A stretch of 16,438 nt of DNA from CAYJAD01 sp964372165 (GTDB lineage Bacteria > Desulfobacterota > Desulfovibrionia > Desulfovibrionales > Desulfovibrionaceae). Made by a program: the position numbers and the translations under genes. Under the pieces are notes generated by a model that had not been told where the DNA came from, ran no database searches, and saw only the letters and a list, made by a program, of their open reading frames with translations. This document shows positions 1 to 6,377 of this stretch, one piece after another. The stretch lies in contig CAYJPT010000045.1 of NCBI GenBank assembly GCA_964372165.1, positions 1 through 16,438 on the forward strand, in the 5' to 3' direction. How positions within the stretch are numbered: position 1 is the first letter of the stretch; every line of letters starts with the position of its first letter.

Positions 1-490
1 TGAAGCTCAAGCCAATATGCCAGATGAAGCTTTAACGCAGTCTGCTACGCTAGACCTTGAAAAAAAAACTCTAAATTTTCAGGACACAAGCCAGTCAATT
101 GATAGTATTAACAGTCAGTTAAATATAATAGCTGAACCAACATGGGAAGATTTTTGCGCCCTAATTATGGAGCATGGCGTGCAAAATGGAAAGGATATAG
201 TCCCTAATTATATTTTGCAGCAAGCTAAAGGTGTTTTTACTGAACGTTTGCTGAGTATTGGGACAATGTCTGGTATGTGCTATTCAAAGATGGAGCAAGC
301 TCGCCCTCATCTTGAAGCTTTGTGTGCCAAATATTGCGGTAAGGAAATGGAAATTAAGATTGAAAAACCAAAAAATAATTATAAACCAGAATCAGTGTTA
401 AAACAAGAATTTGCAGCAAGAGAAGATATGCAAGATTGTTTGAAAATTTTAGATGCTACGATTTTGCATGTAAGTTCTGTAACAAATTAA
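1..490 (+). CDS. dnaX: DNA polymerase III subunit gamma/tau, C-terminal fragment (5' end outside window)
   Basis: The frame is open from the first bases of the window with no stop upstream of the first ATG at 17, so this is the 3' end of a longer gene; about 163 codons are visible. The fragment has a low-complexity, charged linker (roughly the first 40 residues) followed by a compact helical region starting at PTWEDFCALI, which fits the C-terminal tail of a DnaX tau subunit. The AAA+ clamp-loader part would lie to the left of the window. The tail itself is poorly conserved, so the call rests mainly on the downstream neighbours ybaB and recR, the standard bacterial dnaX-ybaB-recR cluster. DnaX is the clamp-loader ATPase that loads the sliding clamp and couples polymerase and helicase. 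The internal ATG at 17 should not be taken as a gene start. Confidence 0.75.
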   Translation, partial: EAQANMPDEALTQSATLDLEKKTLNFQDTSQSIDSINSQLNIIAEPTWEDFCALIMEHGVQNGKDIVPNYILQQAKGVFTERLLSIGTMSGMCYSKMEQARPHLEALCAKYCGKEMEIKIEKPKNNYKPESVLKQEFAAREDMQDCLKILDATILHVSSVTN

Positions 491-529
491 TAACAAAACA
501 GACGATTTAGTGTAGCTAAAATAATAATA

Positions 530-548
530 CATACCAGATTATGGTATG
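530..548. other. Small hairpin between dnaX and ybaB
   Basis: CATACC (530-535) and GGTATG (543-548) form a 6-bp perfect stem with a 7-base loop, 15 bases upstream of the ybaB Shine-Dalgarno site. No T-run follows, so it is not a convincing terminator. It could influence ybaB translation, or it could be chance in AT-rich DNA. Confidence 0.25.
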
Positions 549-573
549 CTAGTTATAATATAAGGAGAATACT

Positions 574-885
574 ATGAAAAATATGAATGATCTTTTACGT
601 CAAGCCCAAATTATGCAAGGTAAAATAGCTAAAATGCAAGCAGAACTTGGTGAAAAAAGTTTTGAGGCATCAAGCGGTGGGGGCATGGTCACAGCCGAAG
701 TTTCTGGCAAGCAAGAGTTACGTAAACTTATTATTGACCCAAAGGCCCTCGAAGGTAATGACGTAGAAATGTTGCAAGACCTTATCATGGCTGCAGTTAA
801 TGAAGCCGGGCGCATTGCTAAAGATAGTATGGACCGTGAAATGAGTGCCATCAGTGGTGGTATAAAAATCCCTGGTGTATTTTAG
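574..885 (+). CDS. ybaB: YbaB/EbfC family nucleoid-associated protein
   Basis: The 103-residue product has the YbaB/EbfC layout: an N-terminal helix rich in Gln, Lys and Met (MNDLLRQAQIMQGKIAKMQ), then the glycine-rich GGGMVTAEVSG strand pair, then a helix with the family-typical DLIMAAVNEAG, ending in GGIKIPGVF. The family forms small homodimers that bind DNA and are encoded next to recR and dnaX; the exact role is not settled but is linked to nucleoid structure and recombination. The start is chosen by AGGAG at 563-567, six bases upstream of ATG 574; an in-frame ATG at 583 has worse spacing. It lies 83 bp after dnaX. Its TAG stop (883-885) is the first three bases of the inverted repeat of a fold-back element, so the gene ends exactly where the element begins. 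The reading frame itself looks intact. Confidence 0.93.
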   Translation: MKNMNDLLRQAQIMQGKIAKMQAELGEKSFEASSGGGMVTAEVSGKQELRKLIIDPKALEGNDVEMLQDLIMAAVNEAGRIAKDSMDREMSAISGGIKIPGVF

Positions 886-1031
886 ATAGTGTCGTCAAAT
901 GCGCCTTTTTGGTTTTCTCTGCGTCAGATTTCACGAGCGTTTTCGGTCATGTATGTCTCTATACACTCCCTCAAAGTTCGTTCATCTTCCTTGATAAAAC
1001 TCAAAAATTTGCAATTTGACGACACTATCTA
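883..1031. mobile_element. 149-bp fold-back element (MITE-like) with 18-bp perfect terminal inverted repeats
   Basis: The first 18 bases (883-900, beginning TAGATAGTGTCGTC) are the exact reverse complement of the last 18 (1014-1031). The interior also folds back imperfectly: the 901-950 side resembles the reverse complement of the 960-1013 side, meeting at a small hairpin GTAT-GTCTCT-ATAC around 951-964. There is no open reading frame. The outermost bases on both sides are TA, so the unit can be read as a GATAGTGTCG... inverted repeat flanked by a duplicated TA, the target duplication typical of IS630/Tc1-mariner transposons. Inference: a non-autonomous miniature element mobilised in trans. 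It separates ybaB from recR in a normally tight cluster and may act as a terminator or RNA-stabilising hairpin. The family name is unknown to me. Confidence 0.75.
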
Positions 1032-1062
1032 GGGAAATGTTGATTTAATCAGCGTTTCCTTA
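1030..1062. repeat. Short palindromic repeat, solo copy A
   Basis: GGAAATGTTGATT (1033-1045) and AATCAGCGTTTCC (1047-1059) are near-perfect inverted arms around one central T; the two non-identical positions are both G-T pairs, so an RNA copy would form an unbroken stem. The 23 bases 1039-1061 are identical to 11841-11863, the right end of the long repeat element between dnaG and mutS2. This copy is therefore a minimal version of the same family. It shares its left TA with the right end of the preceding fold-back element. Confidence 0.75.
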
Positions 1063-1126
1063 ATTACAGTAATAATCTGCTGCATTAATGCACATAGTTA
1101 AACAATTTTAAAAAAAGCTGTCTATT

Positions 1127-1732
1127 ATGAATAAACGTATACCTGAGCCACTAAAGGCAGTTGTTGAGCAATTGGCAAAACTGCCTGGGCTTGGTCCAAA
1201 GTCTGCCATGCGTATTGCTATGGTTTTTTTAAAATGGCCAGAATCAGAAACTCGACGTCTAGGGAAGGCCATACATGACTTGCGTGATAATTTGCGTTTG
1301 TGCTCTCGATGTGGCGGACTAACTGCCAATGACCCTTGTGTAGTTTGTTCCGACACAAATCGAGAATCTTCCACATTATGTCTAGTTGCTGAGTGGGATA
1401 GTATGCTGACTTTGGAAGAAGGCGGCATATTTAATGGGCAGTATATGATTTTAGGTGGGCTTTTGCAGTCTGGCAACAGTAATACGGATGGGCTTGAGCT
1501 TGATAAGTTAACCAAGCGTCTGCATGAAGGGCAAATAAAAGAATTGGTGCTTGGCCTTGGTACTACTATAGAGGCTGATACTACAGGGTTTTATATACGT
1601 AATTTGGTACAAAAAAATTTCCCCCATATTAGGATAACTCGTTTGGCACAAGGTATACCTCTTGGCTCAGAAGTTAAATTTATGGACAAGGAAACATTGC
1701 GTCAATCCTTGCAATTTAGGCAAGAATTGTAA
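1127..1732 (+). CDS. recR: Recombination mediator protein RecR
   Basis: The 201-residue product has normal RecR length. In order it shows the N-terminal LPGLGPKSAMRIA helix-hairpin-helix (about 18-32), a C4 zinc finger (Cys59, Cys62, Cys71, Cys74), and a Toprim domain starting at TLCLVAEWDSML (about 83) with GGIFNGQYMILGG and LGLGTTIEADTTGFYI. RecR works with RecO and RecF to load RecA at gaps and stalled forks. The N-terminus matches the family start (PEPLKAVVEQL), so ATG 1127 is accepted although no good Shine-Dalgarno site is visible upstream. It would normally be joined closely to ybaB, but here a 241-bp spacer made of a fold-back element plus a palindrome intervenes. It therefore either relies on read-through or has its own promoter, which I could not identify. 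Confidence 0.96.
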   Translation: MNKRIPEPLKAVVEQLAKLPGLGPKSAMRIAMVFLKWPESETRRLGKAIHDLRDNLRLCSRCGGLTANDPCVVCSDTNRESSTLCLVAEWDSMLTLEEGGIFNGQYMILGGLLQSGNSNTDGLELDKLTKRLHEGQIKELVLGLGTTIEADTTGFYIRNLVQKNFPHIRITRLAQGIPLGSEVKFMDKETLRQSLQFRQEL

Positions 1733-1782
1733 TATTATAAACTCTAATATTTTGTTTTGCTGTAAGATGCAAAATTAGTAAA

Positions 1783-1817
1783 TTAAGGAAATGCTAATTT
1801 AATCAGCGTTTCCTTAA
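1783..1817. repeat. Short palindromic repeat, solo copy B
   Basis: TTAAGGAAATGCTAATT (1783-1799) and AATCAGCGTTTCCTTAA (1801-1817) form 17-bp arms around a single T, with one G-T wobble (1792/1808) and one A-C mismatch (1796/1804). It is the same family as solo copy A and the termini of the long elements at 11677-11865 and 16344 onward. It lies 50 bp after recR, so it may act as a transcript-end hairpin for the dnaX-ybaB-recR unit. It has no T-run of terminator quality. Confidence 0.72.
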
Positions 1818-1838
1818 AGCATAAAGTATACTTTTGTC

Positions 1839-1862
1839 TTAAAGCTAAAAAGCTTTAGTTTT
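1839..1862 (+). terminator. Weak terminator-like hairpin upstream of zupT
   Basis: AAAGCT (1841-1846) and AGCTTT (1851-1856) pair around an AAAA loop and are followed by AGTTTTATT. The stem is short and AT-rich, so termination strength is doubtful. Just upstream is a 12-bp perfect palindrome AAAGTATACTTT (1823-1834), which could be an operator for the transporter gene but could also be chance. Confidence 0.25.
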
Positions 1863-1905
1863 ATTGCAAGTGGTTGATGATTGATAGGTTTAGCGTGGAG
1901 AGACT

Positions 1906-2718
1906 ATGTTTGATATTCCAAATTTTGCTTTAGCTTTTTATGTCACTCTTTTTGCAGGTCTTTCCACAGGTATAGGTAGTGCATTATCATTATTAACCAC
2001 ACGCACAAACACGAGATTCTTATCTATTGCACTTGGTTTTTCAGCTGGTGTAATGTTGTACGTTTCATTTGTAGAAATCTTTGTTAAGGCAAATCAATTA
2101 CTAAATGAAGCCCTTGGCGAAAAGAATGGAACATGGCTTACCGTTGGGGGTTTCTTTTTCGGAATATTACTTATTGCAATTATCGATAAATTTGTTCCAC
2201 AACTTGGCAATCCTCATGAATTGCGCAAAGTTGAAGAAATGGATGATGAAAATTCTGAAGAAAAAAATGCATTAATGCGCATGGGTGTTTTTATGGCTGT
2301 TGCTGTAGCATTGCATAATTTTCCTGAAGGATTTGCAACATTTATAGCGACGCTGGATGACCCAAGTGTGGGCATACCCATAGCCATAGCCATTGCTATT
2401 CATAATATTCCTGAAGGTATAGCTGTAGCTGTGCCTGTCTATTACGCCACTAACAGTAAGGTTAAAGCTTTTAAACTTTCGTTTTTTTCGGGATTATCTG
2501 AGCCTTTAGGGGCTTTGCTTGGTTTTTTCATATTTTATAACTTTATCAATGATGTTGTGTTTGGATTTGTTTTTGCCTCTGTGGCAGGCATTATGGTGTT
2601 TATTAGCCTAGATGAGCTTTTACCGGCGGCAAGTAAATACGGAGAGCATCACCTTGCCATGTATGGACTGATTGGTGGTATGGCAGTCATGGCTTTAAGT
2701 TTATTACTTTTTTTATAA
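1906..2718 (+). CDS. zupT: ZIP family metal transporter, ZupT type
   Basis: This 270-residue inner-membrane protein has about eight hydrophobic segments. Two paired metal-site motifs are diagnostic of ZIP transporters: HNFPEGFATF (His137-Glu141) and HNIPEGIAVAVPVYYAT (His166-Glu170). SGLSEPLGALLG follows at about 195, closely resembling E. coli ZupT. A charged cytoplasmic loop (about 104-122, rich in Glu/Asp but poor in His) precedes the fourth segment. ZupT proteins take up zinc and, less selectively, iron, manganese and other divalent metals. GGAG at 1897-1900 lies five bases before ATG 1906. The stop is nine bases before polA, so the two genes are probably co-transcribed; this appears to be positional rather than functional linkage. 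No Fur- or Zur-like operator was recognised upstream. Confidence 0.93.
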   Translation: MFDIPNFALAFYVTLFAGLSTGIGSALSLLTTRTNTRFLSIALGFSAGVMLYVSFVEIFVKANQLLNEALGEKNGTWLTVGGFFFGILLIAIIDKFVPQLGNPHELRKVEEMDDENSEEKNALMRMGVFMAVAVALHNFPEGFATFIATLDDPSVGIPIAIAIAIHNIPEGIAVAVPVYYATNSKVKAFKLSFFSGLSEPLGALLGFFIFYNFINDVVFGFVFASVAGIMVFISLDELLPAASKYGEHHLAMYGLIGGMAVMALSLLLFL

Positions 2719-2727
2719 GGGTTATTT

Positions 2728-5418
2728 ATGTCGCTGCAAAAAAGGTTAAATATTGAAAATCCACTTTTTCTAATGGATGGCACAGCCTTTATCTTTAGAG
2801 GTTTTTATTCCAATCGTTTACAACGTTCTGATGGTTTTCCAACCAATGCTTTGTACATAGTAACACGCATTTTGTTACGTATTTTAAGAGAAGAAAAACC
2901 AACTCATTTTGTTTTTTTTATGGATGGCAGAGGTAAAAATTTTAGGCATGAATTGTTTCCACTTTATAAAGCCAATAGGGATGCAACACCTGAGGATTTG
3001 GTTCGACAATTTGAGCCAGTTAAACAAATGGTAAAACACCTTGGCTTGCATCTTGAGGTTTCAAACAATTGTGAAGCAGATGATTGCATTGCATCACTTG
3101 CCAAGCGTTTTTCAAAGGAACGTCCTGTCATTATCGTTGGCTCTGATAAAGATTTACGTCAATGTCTTGATAGCAATGTTTGGTTGTGGGACCCTGCCTC
3201 CAAAGAAGAAAAACTCATGTCTGCCGATAATTTTACCCATGAAACCGGCTTAAAACCAAATCAATGGCCAGATGTGCAGGCTCTTATCGGTGATAGTAGT
3301 GATAATATCCCTGGTATACCTGGTATTGGTCCAAAAACAGCTCAAAAAATATTTATGGATTTTAGCTCATTGGAAGATATAAGCCAAGGTCTTGATCGCC
3401 TTGCTCCAAAGCTTGAACAAAAAATTGCTCCTCATGTGGAGGATATGTTTCTTTATCGTAAATTGACAACTCTAAGTACAAATGAGTGTAGCCATATACA
3501 AGAACAAGATGTGCTTGTAAAAAATATTGTGCCAAAAGAACTTGGTGCATTTTTGCAAGAGTTTGAATTAACATCACTACAGCGTGAAGTTGAAAGTATG
3601 TTGCGTGCAGGTTTGTTGCAGCAATCACAAAATTTAAATGGTAGTGAAGAATTTTCCACAAATGTTCATGGTGTAAAAGCTGATAAATTAACTCAATCGT
3701 CTAAATTTCAAGAGCAAGCCAGTCTTTTTGGTATTGCAGCACAAAGTGCTATACCTATTGCAGTGTTACCCCCTAAGCAAGCTTTGCAAGACTTGCCGCC
3801 CTTGGCAAATAAAACAGTAGCACTTTTACCGGCTTCATTTTATCCCAATGCTAGGAATGAACAAGGACTTGTGCTTGGTGTAGATGATAAGGAATGGCAT
3901 GTTGATATAAGTTTTGATTTAATAGAATTGTTAAAGCAAGCTAAAATTCTTATTACACCGGATTTGAAAAGCCTTTTGCGAAGCAATGAATTGTGGTATG
4001 AAATTTCACTCAAGCTTTGGTTTGATTTAGGACTTGCAGCATATTTGAAGAATCCAGAAGAGCGTGACTACAGCTGGCCACGGCTTGCAGCCCAATGGCG
4101 TAATAGTTTGTCATTACATGATATGCCAGCAGCTCTTTTGGCACTTAATATACATTCTGAACTCATTAGACAGCTTGTTGAGCATAAGCTAGACATTTTA
4201 TACTATAATTTAGAACTACCGCTCACAAGAGTTCTTGCACAAATGGAGGCTGTAGGGATTGCTGTTGACACAAAGGCTTTTGAGTCATTTTTAACTGATG
4301 TGCAAAAGGATCTTGATGCCCGCACAGAAGAAATATATATTGCAGCTAATAAGCGGTTTAATTTGCGCTCCGCTCAACAATTGGGTGAAGTGCTTTTTTC
4401 AACCTTAAAACTACCAACTACCGGTAAAACTAAGGGTGGACAACTTTCCACGGCCCAAGAAAAATTGGAAAAATTAGCCGGACATCCTGTTGTTGATGCT
4501 GTACTTGAATTTAGAAAATTAGAAAAATTACGCTCAACCTACTTAGAACCATTGCCTAAGTTAACTGATGCTCAAGGGCGCATTCATAGTAATTTTAATC
4601 AACTGGCTACAGCAACGGGTCGTTTATCGTCAAGTAATCCTAATTTACAAAATATACCTGTTCGTGGAGCACTAGGCAGGCGTATGCGTACTTGTTTTGT
4701 TCCGGCAGACAATCATTTGTTAGTCTCGGCAGATTATTCGCAAATAGAATTACGTGTCCTTGCGCATATGTCACAAGACCCTGTACTTTTAGATGCATTT
4801 ATGCAAGGCAAAGATATTCATACCAGTACAGCAGCTCTTATTTATGGTCTTGAGCAAGATGCAGTAAATGCCGATCAAAGACGCAACGCTAAGACCATTA
4901 ATTTTGGTTTAATTTATGGCATGGGAGCTCAAAAGTTAGCTCAAGAACTTGGTATTTCAACGGCGCAAGCAAAAGAATTTATTGAAAACTACTTTAAACA
5001 CCTTGGACATTTAAAACGTTTTTATGACGAAATTGAAGAAAAAACAAAGGAAATTGGCTATGTAACTACCATAGTGGGTAGGCGTCGCATTTTTCCAGAC
5101 ATTAACTCAAAGCAAGGGCAAAAATTTGCCCTAGCTAGGCGGCAAGCTATAAATACTGTTATTCAAGGTTCTGCTGCAGATATTATTAAACTTGCCATGC
5201 TACAAGTTAATGAAGACAACACTTTACAAAGTATGGGGGCAAAACTTGCTCTACAAGTGCATGATGAGCTTTTGTTAGAAGTTCCTGTGGAAAATGCCGC
5301 AATAGCAGGGGAGCAAATGTCAAAAATTATGTGCGAAGTAAAGCCCAATGGGCAAAGTTTGTCTGTTCCATTACTGGTAGATTGGGGCATGGGTGAAAAT
5401 TGGGGTAAGGCTCATTAA
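2728..5418 (+). CDS. polA: DNA polymerase I with degenerate proofreading domain
   Basis: The 896-residue product has full PolA architecture. The 5' nuclease/FEN domain (about 1-295) carries FLMDGTAFIFRGFYS, CEADDCIASLA, VGSDKDLRQ and the GIPGIGPKTAQ helix-hairpin-helix. A central exonuclease-like domain (about 345-485) follows, then the polymerase domain. Motif A is SADYSQIELR (Asp669), the O-helix is RRNAKTINFGLIYG (Lys722, Phe726, Tyr730), and motif C is QVHDELLLEV (His845, Asp846). The central domain has lost the proofreading carboxylates: where E. coli has AFDTET this protein has ALLPAS (365-370), and the late Asp is also absent near 472, although one Asp (433) remains. It should therefore fill gaps and process Okazaki fragments without 3'-5' proofreading, as Taq and Bst enzymes do. 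AAGGG at 2717-2721 supports ATG 2728. Confidence 0.97.
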   Translation: MSLQKRLNIENPLFLMDGTAFIFRGFYSNRLQRSDGFPTNALYIVTRILLRILREEKPTHFVFFMDGRGKNFRHELFPLYKANRDATPEDLVRQFEPVKQMVKHLGLHLEVSNNCEADDCIASLAKRFSKERPVIIVGSDKDLRQCLDSNVWLWDPASKEEKLMSADNFTHETGLKPNQWPDVQALIGDSSDNIPGIPGIGPKTAQKIFMDFSSLEDISQGLDRLAPKLEQKIAPHVEDMFLYRKLTTLSTNECSHIQEQDVLVKNIVPKELGAFLQEFELTSLQREVESMLRAGLLQQSQNLNGSEEFSTNVHGVKADKLTQSSKFQEQASLFGIAAQSAIPIAVLPPKQALQDLPPLANKTVALLPASFYPNARNEQGLVLGVDDKEWHVDISFDLIELLKQAKILITPDLKSLLRSNELWYEISLKLWFDLGLAAYLKNPEERDYSWPRLAAQWRNSLSLHDMPAALLALNIHSELIRQLVEHKLDILYYNLELPLTRVLAQMEAVGIAVDTKAFESFLTDVQKDLDARTEEIYIAANKRFNLRSAQQLGEVLFSTLKLPTTGKTKGGQLSTAQEKLEKLAGHPVVDAVLEFRKLEKLRSTYLEPLPKLTDAQGRIHSNFNQLATATGRLSSSNPNLQNIPVRGALGRRMRTCFVPADNHLLVSADYSQIELRVLAHMSQDPVLLDAFMQGKDIHTSTAALIYGLEQDAVNADQRRNAKTINFGLIYGMGAQKLAQELGISTAQAKEFIENYFKHLGHLKRFYDEIEEKTKEIGYVTTIVGRRRIFPDINSKQGQKFALARRQAINTVIQGSAADIIKLAMLQVNEDNTLQSMGAKLALQVHDELLLEVPVENAAIAGEQMSKIMCEVKPNGQSLSVPLLVDWGMGENWGKAH

Positions 5419-5573
5419 TAAAATTTTTTTGTAAGCAAAGTTTCACATACCGTAAAATTAACCAGCATTCACTTCTGAAAACCTAGAAGGGCATGTATTT
5501 AAAAATTATTGGAAAAAGTCTTTTTTCAGCTTTTGTCTATCTAGTCTATACAAGTGTCGACTATATAAAAATT

Positions 5574-5618
5574 TACCTCGGGCAAATAATATATTTTCAA
5601 TATGATTTACCAGAGGTA
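5574..5618. terminator. Inverted repeat between convergent polA and winged-helix gene
   Basis: TACCTC (5574-5579) pairs with GAGGTA (5613-5618). Continuing inward, the arms GGGCAAATAATA and TATGATTTACCA pair with a few mismatches, giving about 18-bp imperfect arms around a short AT loop. T/A runs flank both sides. Lying between two convergent genes, it could end both transcripts. Evidence is structural only, and the stem is imperfect. Confidence 0.4.
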
Positions 5619-5649
5619 TTTAAAAATACAAATTGTTTATTCTAAAGTT

Positions 5650-5832
5650 TTATTCAGGTGCAGGGCCAGCAGCATAATAGCAACGCTTGGGTGAGTGCAC
5701 TTTATTCTCTTTCTTTAAATCAGCTAGTGCTTTAGAAACATCTTTACTATCAACATTCATAGCTTTTGCTACATCACCTGGGCGAACTGGTTTGCCAAGG
5801 TCTTGCATTGTTTTTAAAACTTGATCTTGCAT
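5650..5832 (-). CDS. Small winged-helix-like protein, 60 residues, function unknown
   Basis: The product is 60 residues. It reads as a single compact helix-turn-helix/winged-helix unit: an N-terminal helix, then GKPVRPGDVAKAMNVDSKDV (helix-turn-helix: the RPGDVAKAM helix followed by DSKDVSKALADLKKE as recognition helix), then a short wing KVHSPKRCYYAAG. Small proteins of this kind occur in Desulfovibrio-group genomes and are usually labelled transcriptional regulator or MarR-like; I know no specific role. The start is ATG at 5832 because GGGAGG-type SD bases (5842-5837) sit just upstream; extending to a TTG at 5844 would put the start codon on top of the SD. It is transcribed towards polA, stands alone, and has a good -35 box upstream. 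It could act on its own promoter or on the divergent porin gene, but nothing in the sequence shows that. Confidence 0.72.
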   Translation of the reverse strand: MQDQVLKTMQDLGKPVRPGDVAKAMNVDSKDVSKALADLKKENKVHSPKRCYYAAGPAPE

Positions 5833-5863
5833 ATTTCCCTCCAAAGTTTATTAATAACCATTC

Positions 5864-5892
5864 CTATTAATTTTTATTTAACTTAGTGTCAA
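5864..5892 (-). promoter_or_regulatory. Candidate sigma-70 promoter for the winged-helix gene
   Basis: Reading the minus strand, a perfect TTGACA (5892-5887) is followed after 17 bases by TAATAG (5869-5864), a weak -10. The predicted start near 5857 would give a leader of about 25 bases containing the SD. The -35 and spacing are good; the -10 is poor. Confidence 0.45.
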
Positions 5893-6320
5893 GTTTTTAT
5901 TTGAGCATTTTATAAATTCATTAAAACATACCAATAATTTTAGAATTTTTTGCTTCAGTTTATAGGAGTAAAGAATTTGCATGGCTTTTTATTTTTAAAT
6001 GCACGGCTAATTGGTCTGTAAATGAATAACATAAAATAGCTCTGTTAAATTATATGAAAAAAAATTTGATTTAGATGATTATAGTGTACATAGTGTAAAA
6101 GCAAAACCAAAAGCGAAAAATATCATGAAAGCTATAAAAAATAAAATGAAGTTTAATTTTGTACAAATTTTTGAACTATATTAAATTTTGTGTGTATTAA
6201 AATATCATTTTATATTTCAAGTGTTATAATTTCTATATCTAAAAGTATAATCTGTAGGTATAAATAATTTTACTAAAATGCTTGCAATTAGGCATAGCTT
6301 TGTTTATAAAATAACCATGA
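5893..6320. other. AT-rich intergenic stretch with no convincing gene
   Basis: This region lies between the divergent winged-helix and porin genes. It is very AT-rich on both strands. I see no RNA gene and no copy of the repeats found elsewhere in the window. One weak coding-like trace exists: ATG at 6054 is followed by eight As and a stop in frame, but the shifted frame runs open from there to TAA at 6182-6184, giving a Lys-rich 40-residue peptide. There is no SD, so it is at best a decayed small gene. Several TATAAT-like boxes (for example 6225-6230 and 6246-6251) lack matching -35 elements. A long regulatory region for the porin is possible but no operator can be named. Confidence 0.4.
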
Positions 6321-6372
6321 TTGTAAAAATCAAGTACGTAATTAATATAAGCGCATTTGCGCAATAGGAAGG
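6321..6372 (+). promoter_or_regulatory. Candidate promoter and leader hairpin of the porin gene
   Basis: TTGTAA (6321-6326) and TAATAT (6343-6348), separated by 16 bases, make a plausible but weak sigma-70 promoter. A GC-only stem GCGC-ATTT-GCGC (6351-6362) stands out in AT-rich DNA, four bases before the SD AGGAAGG (6366-6372). Such a stem at the 5' end of an abundant mRNA could protect it from decay; this is inference. If the start site lies farther upstream, the hairpin would be internal to the leader. Confidence 0.35.
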
Positions 6373-6377
6373 ATAAA

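Noticed and set aside
554..559. Perfect TATAAT upstream of ybaB
   Set aside because: Transcription would begin at or after the SD (563-567), and no -35 box is present at proper spacing.
883..1062. CRISPR array or tRNA in the ybaB-recR spacer
   Set aside because: The repeats are inverted, not regularly spaced direct repeats, and no cloverleaf can be drawn.
1081..1092. Perfect 12-bp palindrome TGCATTAATGCA upstream of recR (compare AAAGTATACTTT at 1823-1834)
   Set aside because: A few 12-bp palindromes are expected by chance in 16 kb; the two are unlike each other and match no operator I know.
3362..3661. Antisense reading frames within polA
   Set aside because: They overlap the conserved 5' nuclease domain of polA and have no SD or recognisable product.
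5977..6021. Possible 14-residue leader peptide (TTG 5977 after AGGAG 5964-5968)
   Set aside because: It is very short, with no associated attenuator and 350 bp from the porin; likely chance.
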